Below, one piece after another: positions 48,231-58,927 of a stretch of 64,000 bases of DNA (position 1 is the stretch's first letter; the number at the start of each line of letters is the position of its first letter). A model generated the notes under the pieces. It was given only the letters and a program-made list of their open reading frames with translations. It was not told the DNA's origin and ran no database searches. Source of the DNA: Lunularia cruciata (lineage: Eukaryota > Streptophyta > Marchantiopsida > Lunulariales > Lunulariaceae); assembly GCA_948567375.1 (NCBI GenBank), contig OX419755.1, forward strand, positions 13,087,001-13,151,000. The letters are read 5' to 3'. A program made the position numbers and the translations under genes.

Positions 48231-49590
48231 TGACAATCACCTACGTGGAAGGTAAGAAGCAACTTGCAAATGCATTCATCCGCATGCCAATGGCTAACAA
48301 CTTGGTGGCAGAGGTTAAGATTAACCCTGAATTTTGGCAAGAGATTTTGGCTGCTACAAAAACTGATCCACAGATTGTAGAAGCACAATCATCCAAAGGT
48401 GTCACCAGCACCCAAGGACTCACCTTTTGGGATGGCAGATTATGGATCCCAAATGTCCTAGAATTACGCACCACCATTCTAGCGGAATGTCATGATTCGG
48501 CCATTGCAGCTCATGTCGGAGTGGACAAGACCTTGGATGCAATCAAGCGCCATTACTATTGGCCCAAGATGAGCAATGATATGATGGACTATGAGCGTAG
48601 CTGCCTACTTTGTCAACAGAACAAAGCTTCTAATCAAGCTCCTGCAGGGCTCCTTCAACCTCTTTCCACTCCTACCCAACATTGGGAACGAGTATAGATC
48701 TCGTCTATGAATTACCCAAGACCACCTCAGGGTTTGACTCCATTGTGGTCTTTGTGGACCGGCTCAGCAAAATGATTCATGTACGCACTACCACCAAGGA
48801 GGTGACCGTTCCACAACTAGCTCAATTATACTTAGATGCAGTCTTTGCTCACCATGGCTTGTCTGGAGTACTCATCACTGATAGAGGCACCCAATTCACC
48901 AGTTTGTTTTGGCGAACACTCTTTGGTTTCTTCAAACCAAGTTGGCCATGTCCACAGCTTACCACCCACAAACAGATGGCCAAACAGAGCGGGCTAATTG
49001 CACGATTGAAGATATGTTACGCGGCTTCACCTTAGAAGAGCAAGAGAGGTGGGACACCCTACTCCCGTTGGTGGAATTTGCTTACAACAATTCAGTGAAT
49101 GCATCCACCCAGGTCACTCTGTTCTTCCTTATGTATGGTGAGCATCCCTTCACAACTTCTAGCTTGATGAAGATCCATCCAGTGGCTACCAAGGTCGATG
49201 CAGTCAATATATTTGTTTCTAGAATCCAACAAGGTGTGGAGAGCGCCAAGCACAGATTACAGATTGCGCAAAATCAACAGAAGCAATATGCTGATGCACA
49301 CCGTCGGCACATGGAGTTCAACGTTGGGGATCAAGTGTGGCTGTCGACAACCAACCTCACATTAGTTGGACCTCGTAAGCTCAGACCTTGTTTTATTGGG
49401 CCTTTCTCGATTCTTTGTCTCATCGGCATTGTGGCCTATCACCTTGAGCTACCACCACACATGAAGATCCATCCAGTGTTCCATGTCTCCCTACTAAGCA
49501 GACATCCCCCCCCCCCCGATCAGGCCAGGGTCATTCCACACCAGACATTTGACCTTGTCCGACACTCATTGATGGCACAAAGGAATATGA
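48230..49590 (+). pseudogene. Element B integrase
   Basis: The zinc-binding region shows HDSAIAAHVGVDKT and CLLCQQ (48490-48630). Core acidic residues are in IDLVYELPK, ITDRGTQF and TDGQTERAN, spread over three frames with shifts near 48695 and 48905. A GPY/F-type module follows (LVGPRKLRPCFIGPF, PPHMKIHPVFHVS). A run of 12 C at 49506-49517 is a likely slippage or error site. Confidence 0.82.
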
Positions 49591-49591
49591 A

Positions 49592-49774
49592 GTGGAGCGG
49601 ATTCTCCAAAAATGCATGCGTGATACTCGCAACCCGCGGGTGGACTATCTAGTACAATGGACAGGTTACCCCCTCTATGAAGCAACCTGGGAGCCCGCTG
49701 CCAATTTGGCACATGCACCGGTGTTGGTGCAAGCATTTGAGCAACAATTGCACAACGAGGACGTTGCGTCTTAA
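49592..49774 (+). CDS. Element B chromodomain (C-terminal part of integrase)
   Basis: The frame reads ERILQKCMRD, DYLVQWTGYPLYEATWEP and ALAHAP-like NLAHAPVLVQAF, a typical chromodomain with its aromatic residues (Tyr/Trp/Trp). Chromodomains in chromoviruses bind methylated histone tails and steer integration to heterochromatin. The frame is open to a TAA just before the polypurine tract. Upstream it is out of frame with the integrase body, so it is a fragment of a broken polyprotein. Confidence 0.85.
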   Translation: MERILQKCMRDTRNPRVDYLVQWTGYPLYEATWEPAANLAHAPVLVQAFEQQLHNEDVAS

Positions 49775-49787
49775 AAGGAGGGAGGTC
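49773..49787 (+). promoter_or_regulatory. Polypurine tract of element B
   Basis: AAAAGGAGGGAGGTC sits immediately before the 3' LTR start, the expected place for plus-strand priming. Confidence 0.85.
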
Positions 49788-50479
49788 TGTAATACCAAGA
49801 GCTAACCATATGATCTAGATGTGAAATTTGGTTTGGTAACATCTAGAATGATGTTATACATGATGGTCAAAATAGATAAGATAGAAGTATCACCAAAAGA
49901 GTACTTCTACTAATAGGGCAGAAACCGAAATAAACTTGAGAACCTTAGAACCAATAGCTAGACATATGCTTTAAAGGTGATAATTGGTTTGGTAACATCT
50001 GGAAGGATTTTACACATGATGGACTAAATAGATCAGAAAGAGATATCACCAAAAGAAGACTTCTACTAATAGAGTAAGAACCAAAATATGCCTGATCTTT
50101 GAAGGCAATTTCGGAGGCTTAAACGGATGAATTAGGCCTCAAAAATTTGTAGAGTCACCTTCCAATGGAGGAAAGGCTGGCTTTCCCTCCCCCTTGCTTT
50201 GTCTCATCGAGAGCTTTCCAATGGTATCTTACTCACTTGATTCTGAGATTCCTACAGGAAGATTCCCTAAAAGATTCCCTCTAGTCAAAGCTTGTTTGAC
50301 CAACCAGATAGGACCTAGACCAGACATGTCACCCATCCAAGTAAGTAATCCAAGGGTGGAGCTTCCTTGGATGAGATCCTCTTTGTCTATATAATAAAGA
50401 GAAGGTGCTCCCTTGGGGCATCGATTGTTTGAGTGTGCAATCTGTGTTTTCTCTCTTCTCTTGTCCTCGGAGTATTACA
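49788..50479 (+). repeat. Element B 3' LTR
   Basis: 692 bp. It lacks the 45-bp segment of the other right-arm LTRs. Likely TATA and poly(A) signals overlap in TATATAATAAAG near 50388. Its 3' half is the donor of the left-arm chimeric LTR. Confidence 0.95.
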
Positions 50480-50482
50480 GAT

Positions 50483-52190
50483 ATGGAGAGGACATTGATT
50501 CAGAGCCGGAATAGTGACCTTTTTGAGGTTGGTTTGGTGGAGATTTCACATGGAGAGTATGCATCAGTAACAATGATGCCAACCAAGAAGGATATGCATG
50601 GCAACTACACAAATAGGCGGATGTTTGTAGATTACCATCCTATCAACCAACAGACCAGGGTTGATCGGTATGCCATGCCTACATCGGAGGAGATTTTTGA
50701 TGCAATTGGGCATGCAAAGGTCTTCAATACTTTGGATCTTCAAGCGGGATATCATCAGTTGCCGATCAAGGAGGATGATAAGTCTAAGATAGCATTCTAG
50801 GCTATTGATCATCACGGCAAGGATGTGTTATATCAATGGAGATTCTTACCTTTTGGGTTAAGGAATGCTCCTGTTGAGTTCCAAAGGGTCATGGATAGGA
50901 TCCTAATTGGATTGGATTTTGCTCGGTGCTATATTGATGACATTTTGGTCTATATCACTACTATGGAGGAGCATGAGAGATAGTTGTTGGAGGTGTTTGA
51001 GAGGTTGAGATCTCATGGACTCAAATTACATCTTGGGAAGTGTAGGTTCTTCCATGAGCAGGTTGAGTATTTGGGTCACATTATCTACCCTGGAGGACTT
51101 GGTGTTCAATAGACCAAGGTGGAGGGTATTGCACATATTCCTTGGCCTACGGATGTGAGCAGAGTGCAAGCATTCCTTGGGTTGGCAAACTTCTATTGCC
51201 GCTATGTTAGAGGATTTAGTGTCATTGCCAAGGCCTTGACAAAGCTGACCAAGCTTACACAGGAGTGGTGTTAGGGAGATGAGCAGGAGAGAGCTTTTGT
51301 ATACCTCAAGGAGAGGTTGACATCTACTCCTATTTTGAGGAGACCGATCAAAGGATGACCATTTTAGGTTCATACTGATTGGAGTATGTTGGGGCTTGGA
51401 GCGATGCTCACCCAACATGATGATGAGGAGAAGGAGTTGGTGGTGGCCTATGCTAGTCGCTCCAACAATTCAATGGAGACGAAGTATAGTTCATATAAGG
51501 GAGAGTGCTTGGCAGCAGTTTGGGCAATAGCACATTTTTGATGTTACCTATTTGGTAACCCCTTCACTCTCATCAGTGATCATCAGTTGTTGAAATGGTT
51601 GATGGAGTCTGACAAGCTTTCAAGGAAGCTTGCACAATGGGCTCTAATTTTACAAGAGTATGATTTCATGGTTGTTCACATACCTGGAGTGGTGAATCGT
51701 GATGCAGATGGGTTGAGTATAAACTCATGTCCGAGCTAGCAAGATCAGACCAGAGCACATTGGCATGGTGAGACAGATGAGGAAATGGTGCCAGGTTGGC
51801 ATGCATTGGCCTTTTTGTGTATATTTTTTGAAGCTTTGGTGGTATCTCTCTCAGCCCATACAAGAGGAGTTATTGAGGTTACAGATCTAGAGAATGAAGA
51901 TATTGGTATAGTTAAGCGAGACATTCATGATGATGTCTTAGTGATGGACTATCTTCACATTGGTGTTGTGGGTGGCACAGTTGGGGCCAAGGAGAGAGAC
52001 CGTGTCCTTCAACGAGCCATATGGTTCAAATTGGAGGGTAGACACCTTTTGCTTGTAGGGGAGGATGGTAGAGTGCAAGTAGTATCACTTCCATCTCAGA
52101 GACCACAGTTGGTCCGTCATGCTCATGAGGAGCTAGGACATTTTGGAGTCAAGCGTACATATGCTTACTCCAAAGTCATTATTGGTGGTG
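50483..52190 (+). pseudogene. Element A reverse transcriptase and RNase H, right arm
   Basis: One frame from 50483 to about 52170, broken only by stops: TAG at 50798, 50981, 51110, 51272, 51365, 51737 and TGA at 51356, 51539. RT blocks: FVDYHPINQQT, LDLQAGYHQLPIKEDDK, RFLPFGLRNAP, YIDDILVY (Asp near 50935), GKCRFFHEQVEYLGH. RNase H: VHTDWSMLGLGAML, YASRSNNSM, LISDHQLLKWLME. The integrase N-terminal zinc region begins at HAHEELGHFGVKRTY. The TAG positions fit lost Gln or Trp codons of the family. Confidence 0.88.
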
Positions 52191-52950
52191 CAATATGCAG
52201 ACCGATGTACAGCAGTTTGTTGCCAATTGTGTGGTTTGTGATTGAGTTAGAGCATCATTCAATGCTCCTACGCCATAGTTACACCCATTACATATCATGG
52301 GATTGGTTTACCATTGGAGTTTGGACTTCAATGGACCTTTACCGCTGACTATGAGACATCATCGATATGCTTTGGTGATGGTGGAGCACTTCTCCAAGTG
52401 GATTGAGTTGGTGGCACTTCTTGACAAGTCTAGTGAAGGGACAACTTACTTGTTCCTAGATCGAGTTCTTAGTCATTTTGGTGCACCAGCTGAGGTTTTG
52501 ACTGATCAGGGTACAAGGTTCTTTGAGGAGTTTTAGGTCTTGTGTGACAAGGCTTTGATTGATCACCGTACTACCTCCCAAGATCACCCTAAGGCAGATG
52601 GCTTAGTAGAGAGTGGTTCAGACAATGAAGAGAGGATTGCAAAAGTATGGTTTGCAGAAAGGCCACTTGGGAGATTGGGATCTCCAATTACCTTGGTTGG
52701 CCATGGGCTATCGGTTCAGCCGGCAAGCCTTCTTAGCATCCTTTTCTCCTTACTTCCTACTCTATGGACAAGATCCAGATTTACTTGCAGCCATTTGTCA
52801 AGATGCCACTGTAGTTTTGGACTTGGATGACCCAGATATATAGATGAGTGCATGTTCTCAATGGGCAAAGATCTTTCAGAGAGTGATGCCGACGGCCTTT
52901 GAGAACTTGACGATTGCTCAACATAGAGATACTTTATGCTATGCTACCAT
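52170..52950 (+). pseudogene. Element A integrase core, right arm
   Basis: The zinc finger is completed in a shifted frame (QQFVANCVVCD). The core then reads SLDFNGPL (first Asp), LVMVEHFSKWIELVAL, VLTDQGTRFFEEF (second Asp) and DHRTTSQDHPKADGLVE (Glu). The frame returns at 52613 with TMKRGLQKYGLQ and MGYRFSRQAFLASFSPYFLL. Two frameshifts and several stops inactivate it. Confidence 0.85.
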
Positions 52951-53023
52951 TTGAGGAGGAGGTTATAGACAGTCAATCCGTTGATTTCATCCAAGAGACT
53001 ATGTATATCTACAAAAGACGGCA

Positions 53024-53410
53024 TTGACGACACTTGATGTTTTGATAGGCCACACTATCTTGAGAGTGCATGAGGTTTTGCCATCTGGAGTCCTTGTGTT
53101 AGAAGGACATGATGGTGTTGTTTGGAAGGATCAGGTGCGCAATTGTGCACCATGCCACCTCTCAAACATTGATGGTACTATGGACCCAAGCTTGGCACTT
53201 GTACGTGCAAGCTTGAGGTGTATGTTATGTGACTCTTCTCGTGAAGATGCTACTATATTAGTGTGTGATAGCTATTTGAGAGGATGGCATATGGCATCTA
53301 TGACTCCTCCCCTCACGGTGGTTCCTCAAGGACAATGGTTACGTCCTAGATGTACTTTACCTATAGCTAGTTCATTCTTTATATGGTATAGATTGCAGAC
53401 ATACGACTAA
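53024..53410 (+). CDS. Element A C-terminal domain with PHD-type finger, right arm
   Basis: An open frame of 128 codons beginning just after YVYLQKTA. Beta-rich part: TLDVLIGHTILRVHEVLPSG and LVLEGHDG. The finger follows: CMLCD, then ILVCDS, GWHM, PPLT...PQGQW and a final PRC. This matches a Cys4-His-Cys3 PHD finger in which the CDxC Cys is Tyr, the Cys after GWHM is Ser, and the penultimate Cys is Arg in this arm but Cys in the left arm (CPRC). PHD fingers usually read histone H3 tails. It is the end of the broken integrase polyprotein, not a separate gene. Confidence 0.7.
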   Translation: MTTLDVLIGHTILRVHEVLPSGVLVLEGHDGVVWKDQVRNCAPCHLSNIDGTMDPSLALVRASLRCMLCDSSREDATILVCDSYLRGWHMASMTPPLTVVPQGQWLRPRCTLPIASSFFIWYRLQTYD

Positions 53411-53526
53411 TGATAGGGCTCCATAGCACCTGGCCCCTTGATCTTTGCCCATCATAGGGTATACCATATATTTGGATTAGATGGTTATCTAGAGTTAGAG
53501 GGATCTAACCGCTAGCTAGGGAGGCA

Positions 53527-53645
53527 ATTATGGCACTTTAGAGTCTATGTATGACTTATGTGTGAGTTGTGCTTCTATAGTGTATGATGTTGATAGTGAT
53601 GTATGTTGTATAGCGATATATGAATGCACGACATTGTATTGTCAT
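53527..53645 (+). repeat. Inverted repeat T2, inner copy, right arm
   Basis: Mirror of 12775-12893; pairs in inverted orientation with 55600-55715. Confidence 0.6.
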
Positions 53646-53742
53646 GTACCTCAACTATTTCTTGTAAAGCTTGTTACCTATCATAGAAGTAGGAAATCCT
53701 TGCCCCTCCGTGATAAAAATGTTGCCATGAAACTAAAAGTGG

Positions 53743-54018
53743 TCAATTTCTGAATGGGCTTTTTGAATTCCCACCATGAATCTGTGCAAAATGCTCCGAG
53801 TCCTCCAAATAATCTAGTATTTGGCCATAATGCTGCATCGCCATGCAAAACCATTCATCTTCTTTTGTTTTTCCAAGCACTGAAGAAGCCATCCTCAATA
53901 GTTCTCCTAATTTCCCTAATGGTTGTTCAGGTTGGAAATCCAAAGGTGAGTCTATAAGTCTTGGATCGGCATCCAAAAGTGAGCATCCTACACTGCACCA
54001 AGGTACTTGATCTTCCAT
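53743..54018 (-). CDS. Hypothetical open frame between T2 repeats, right arm
   Basis: Mirror of 12402-12677, 91 codons from the ATG. The same frame is open in both arms; a Lys/Asn difference lies in the extension just upstream. No family recognised. Confidence 0.25.
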   Translation of the reverse strand: MEDQVPWCSVGCSLLDADPRLIDSPLDFQPEQPLGKLGELLRMASSVLGKTKEDEWFCMAMQHYGQILDYLEDSEHFAQIHGGNSKSPFRN

Positions 54019-55599
54019 TGCTAAATTTTTGTTGCACTTTTGGAGTAAATTCCTAGATCCCCAATCAATTTCTTGGTTGCCATGGGGTAGCACATATCAT
54101 TTCCCACCACACCAATGCAAAACTACACAACCGCTTTTTAGTTGATTGATATAAAGAGCATTTGCACTCAAGATGGTGAATTTGAGTTTAGAATTCAAAT
54201 TGTTGAGAGTATGCATTTTGGATTTTGGATCCGCCAAAAAATTCATAAATCAAGACCAACTCACCCAACTACATGGCCATCCTTTCAAGAAACCATATCA
54301 CCTCTTTTGACAATCATTTATTTAGATACAACATTACTAAACCTCCGTAACATAGTGCCAGATTTTTTTAAATGTACTCAACTTGGATGAAATACCCCGT
54401 AGCTTGCTTTTTATAAATGAATGCAACTTAGACAAAATACCCCATAATTGAATTTACAGAGCATTTATTGCCATCTCATTTCACTACAAAGTTCACTACA
54501 AATAATTAACTTTTGTTATTTACCCCGTAGACATCCATCAAATCTAATTTTGAGACCCCCTCAAAAAAAATTGGGACTGTCCTTTCTATGACTTATGGTG
54601 TTCCATAAATCTCAAATAGTGCATTAATAAAATTTAAATCCGTTGCTACCGATATCACCATGTGTTGTTCTTTTATGTATTTCCTCTTGTCTCTACCATC
54701 GGAGACAAGAGGAAGTACCATATAAGGAAATTTGGTTTAACTTAGTTGAATGTGGTATAGATTTAGTTTTGTGATAGGCCATGCCCTATCACTTGCACTA
54801 GCATTTGCATTGCGTTATGTAATAAAATTGTACATGAATCCATGAGCCATTGAGAAATGAAGAAGAGAGCGATATGTTAGAGTACATGGTTGATTGGAGT
54901 GATTGATTGGAGGAAAGATGATGATGATTACCAGGATCAAGTTGTAGTATTGTAATGAAAAAAAGTGAAAGCAAAAACAGAATTTACAATGGAATACAAT
55001 AAATATTATTGTAAACCAAAGCGTACACCAAAAACTAGTTTGTATTACTCATTCCGATCTCATCCAAATCATTTGGCTTTGAAGCATAAAATTCACCCAT
55101 CTTCAATCAAAAGGTGGAGTGAAGATTTTCAAAATTTCTTCTCCTTCAACTTTTTGTTTTTTGTTTTAGTTTTCACACGTGGTGAAAAATCTATTCACCC
55201 TCATGCACGTGGCACTTATAATTGTTATAACTCTGGTCATTTGACTTTTACATCTAATTTCCCATCAATGATCTCACTAAAGCATCAACTAATTACACCA
55301 GTAAATGTCTAAAACTGAAACCCTTGTAACCGATAAAGGGCTTTTTGTTACTTGTAAAACATATAGGGGATCATTCATTTTTTCTTTAATATTGAAGAAA
55401 AAAGCCGACCTCATAGAATATCTATAATTTCTTTTATGGATGTCAACATTCCATCATTTTGAAATCTGAAATCCCTTGTTCTATCCTGTCCTCTAAAGGT
55501 TAGCTCTGCATCCCACGTCTCTAGATGGTTTCTACTCTCATTTCCTCATACCTTATCCTCTTGTAGGTAGTTGATTACTTGATCTATAATAATTTTTGA
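54019..55599. other. Noncoding interior of the T2-bounded segment, right arm
   Basis: AT-rich DNA with an internal short inverted pair of CCTCTTGTCTC (about 54684-54714). The open frames 54142-54390 and 54965-55312 show no domains. The mirror is 10821-12401. Confidence 0.5.
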
Positions 55600-55715
55600 C
55601 ATAACTGTTACTATCGTGCGTATATACATTGCTACACAACATACATCGTTGTCAACATCACTATAGAAGCACAACTAACACATAAGTCATACATAGACTC
55701 TAAAGTTCCATAATA
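55600..55715 (-). repeat. Inverted repeat T2, outer copy, right arm
   Basis: Mirror of 10705-10820; adjoins the outer T1 copy. Confidence 0.6.
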
Positions 55716-55719
55716 ATTG

Positions 55720-56116
55720 GATTGTTTACAACTCTCAAATCAACTCAACTCAGATCAGTACTTGATTTTTCACTCTATAAACTGCCAACAATTGGGCACT
55801 GATTATAGTCAAGCCACACCCATTCTAGCTAAGAGAATTCAGGTGATGCTCACCGGCCTCTATCCACCATATCCAGGAACTTGAAGGCTCAACATTAGAG
55901 AAGCGAGCTCTTTGGAGTCGCACTTTGAAAGTATACCCCTGGACTCGAGCTAGGTCTGAAACCCCAATGGTCATGCTGACGGCACACTCAACGGTGAAGT
56001 CAGTACCCCGAATACAAAATCTAATCGTCGGAGAATAGTCTTTGAGAAACGACTGAAATAACTCTAACTACTATCACTGCAACTCCAGTGTCCAAGAATC
56101 TAGATGTGACACTACA
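55720..56116 (-). repeat. Long terminal-type repeat T1, outer copy, right arm
   Basis: Reverse complement starts TGTAGTGTCACATCTAG. Inverted relative to 37253-37690, with which it brackets 18.9 kb of element A, its nested insertions and the T2 segment. Confidence 0.7.
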
Positions 56117-57137
56117 AATGGCATGACAACAAAGAAACTTGGGAGCTTAAGAACAAGTCTATATGAGAAGGTCTCACAGAGAAGGAATATGGCAAAGAGT
56201 GGAGAACTATAGAAGATAAATTGAATGGAATTTGCCTACATTTTGCTAGAATGGAAACCATGTTTGGGAATAAAGGTCCCAAAAATGTTGGTTCGGGAAT
56301 AGAGGGAATGTTATATTTGACTTGATCCTCCTTGCTCTATTTCCTCTTATATTTGACTCGGTCATCCTTGCTCTATTCTCCTTGCTTGATTCCTAAATCA
56401 CCAAAAATAACAACTCAATTCATGAATCACCAAAAATAACACTTGGTTGACATGCTCTACTCTTCTCACTTCAATACTTTGTTATCCACGGAATGAACAA
56501 GCTTGCAAAACAAGAAATTCATTGTACTATTTGCACATGGAATTTTTAAATAGTGAAATTGAGTATTTTGGATGGCGCTTCAAACAAAATTCACTCCCCC
56601 TTCCCACCCTACTCTTCCCACTCTGCGGTCAATTTTCTCTTTCTCATCGCACTCGGCCTCCTTGTGCAACACATTCTTGTCCTCCTTGTACAATTTGCAT
56701 TCTCCTATATCACCTATCTACCATCAGTTTTCTCTTGTTCTTGTCCCACTTGTCCTCCTCACATAATTCATTTGCATTATTGTACATCACCCCTTTTGGT
56801 TGCCACCCCATTCACCCTAACCTAAACTAAACATTTTCTTAACCCTAATGTGTAATTAATGCATTACGGGGTGACAATGGAAAACTCCATATCCCTTATT
56901 TCCGACAAACCACCTCATATAGAGTTTGCTAATAATAAGGAACTTGACCAGAACTCCATAGCAGTACCTTTTTGTCCTCCGGCCCACACCCTGTACCGAT
57001 TTAGTCAACACTATGTAATAATCTATATGAAAACATACAGAGCTTCACAAAAATATTTCTGAAACCCCCTATTGTAAACTGTTTTATGGATTAAGGATAC
57101 AGGAGTTTGAGGGGAAAAGAATTCTGAGTAGAACACA
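56117..57137. other. Noncoding, simple repeats, right arm
   Basis: Mirror of 9269-10303, about 15 bases shorter in the TTCCCACC-rich stretch near 56600. Confidence 0.55.
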
Positions 57138-57366
57138 TGAAGGATGGGAGGACTCTATCAGACCATACAAGGGGAGAGACAAGGGAGAAAAAATGGAGTT
57201 AAATCTCAATAGTATCGATATGAGATATCTTCTTTCTTGCCTCTCATATATCCGAGTTATGACCATAGTAAGGTCTACAAACTACTGGAATATAAAAAAC
57301 TAATCATCTAGTGTGTTTGTTCTCCTATGGATTGCACCAATTCCTATGGGAATCCCACTCGTTAAA
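57138..57366 (+). repeat. Dispersed repeat R1, right outer arm
   Basis: Mirror of 9040-9268, in direct orientation with the partial copy at 37152-37241 and the spacer copies. Confidence 0.65.
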
Positions 57367-58927
57367 CTTCTTAATACTTTGATTTTTGCGCACATAAAGT
57401 TTGATGTGTTATCTATAAATATAATTAGAGGACTGGATAGAGTCTATCACAACATGCAAAATGAAAGCACAAACTAACCAACAGAAAGGAGTAGAAAGTG
57501 GTCATAGCAAAACTTCATGAAAGTAATATAACTTCACCATTGGACATGCAGTGCAGAAGTAGCCGAGAAAATACAGAACGAGTATTTATTCGTCTATTTA
57601 TACTCTACGAGTATTTATTTGTATATTCGTCTCGAGTTTCTGTTGGAATGGTCATGAGTATTAAACTCGGTTGTTATCGAAAGTGCCGTTCAAAAAGTAA
57701 CAACGTTAAGTGTAGTGGAAATTGGAAAGAAAGAGTCTCCTAAAGAACAGAAATAAAAATAAATGAATAAATCAATTTGTAGAATAATCATGAGCAAAGG
57801 AAAAATGCATAAGGAATAAGAGTAAACAGAATAAATCGATTTGCAAATAATCATTAGCAAAAAAAGAATGCATAATCGCGAGCAAGAGACGGGAAGGACT
57901 CTGAACATAGGGTATGTAAATGAAATGGTAATAAAATGAAAGCAAAACATACTGAAATATACATGCAAATAGAAGATGAAATCTAAACATGTAACATGAT
58001 ATGTGCAAATCGAGATGAGGATTGAAACCGTATGAAAGGAGAGTATAAGGTTTTATTATCTGATTGAAATCTCAACAAACAACGAGGTCAGTCCATCTCA
58101 ACTTGGTGAAACCGAAAACTCGGAGCAAAACTAAACCGTTTATTGTCGGTTCATCTGGCTCCATCGTCAGCATTTTTCACTGAAGATACATGAAATTAAG
58201 CTCCCATCACTATCTACCTTGATTTATACCAATTTGGAAGTATAAGTTCCATATGTTCTTCATTAGAAAGTATATTATACCAATATATTCCTTAGTAAGT
58301 TACCATCAAATATTATTCCATAACTCTTTGCAAAAGACGAAGGAGCATCTATCATATATTTTGTTCTCCTTGGGTAGACAATAGAGATTCTAAGATCGAT
58401 AGAACTTTCCACTGATAGAACTCTGCTTACGATTTCTTCACTGGATAAGGGAAATTTTGTCCAACTAATAATGTACAAGTACGCAGAAGACATGTATCAT
58501 ACATGAGCCGAGTCGGAAGAGAAACACTGACGTTGAGAGGTAAAAGTGTAAGAGTGCAGGCACGGCTTTCCAGAGAAAATGATTTCACGGAGGGACAAAT
58601 CTTCACAAGTTTGGTGCTTCAAACGCATATTCCAAAGTATGTTTCAAAGTCCTGGCTTTGAGACCTCATAAAAGGAGCTGATTTATTTACAATCCAACAG
58701 AGTGTCGAGAAGACAGCCACCTTACAGTGGAAACAACGAAGGAAAAGCCTGAGGACTCCCCCTGCAGAGTTTTCTTCAACAGCGTCCTTCATGCTGGATG
58801 AACCGAAGTAGCCAGAGTTAGATATCTCATCAGTCCGTTTGATAATGAACTGCAACCTCTTCCATGCGGGCTGGTTAGGCCGTCAACTAAAATCGAAACC
58901 TTGTCCGCAATGATCGAGTTTGGGAAA
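57367..58927. other. AT-rich noncoding stretch, right arm
   Basis: Mirror of 7479-9039; nothing recognisable. Confidence 0.5.

Larger units (their letters stand above)
44222..50479 (+). mobile_element. Element B: complete chromovirus (Ty3/gypsy) insertion
   Basis: About 6.26 kb with two LTRs (44222-44958 and 49788-50479) and a perfect 5-bp target duplication GATAT (44217-44221 and 50480-50484). Internal order: primer-binding site, gag, protease, RT, RNase H, integrase, chromodomain, polypurine tract. It is nested in element A and oriented with it. Coding regions carry stops and frameshifts, and the LTRs differ by a 45-bp indel plus substitutions, so it is old and non-autonomous. It is absent from the left arm because of the LTR deletion. 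Confidence 0.95.
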
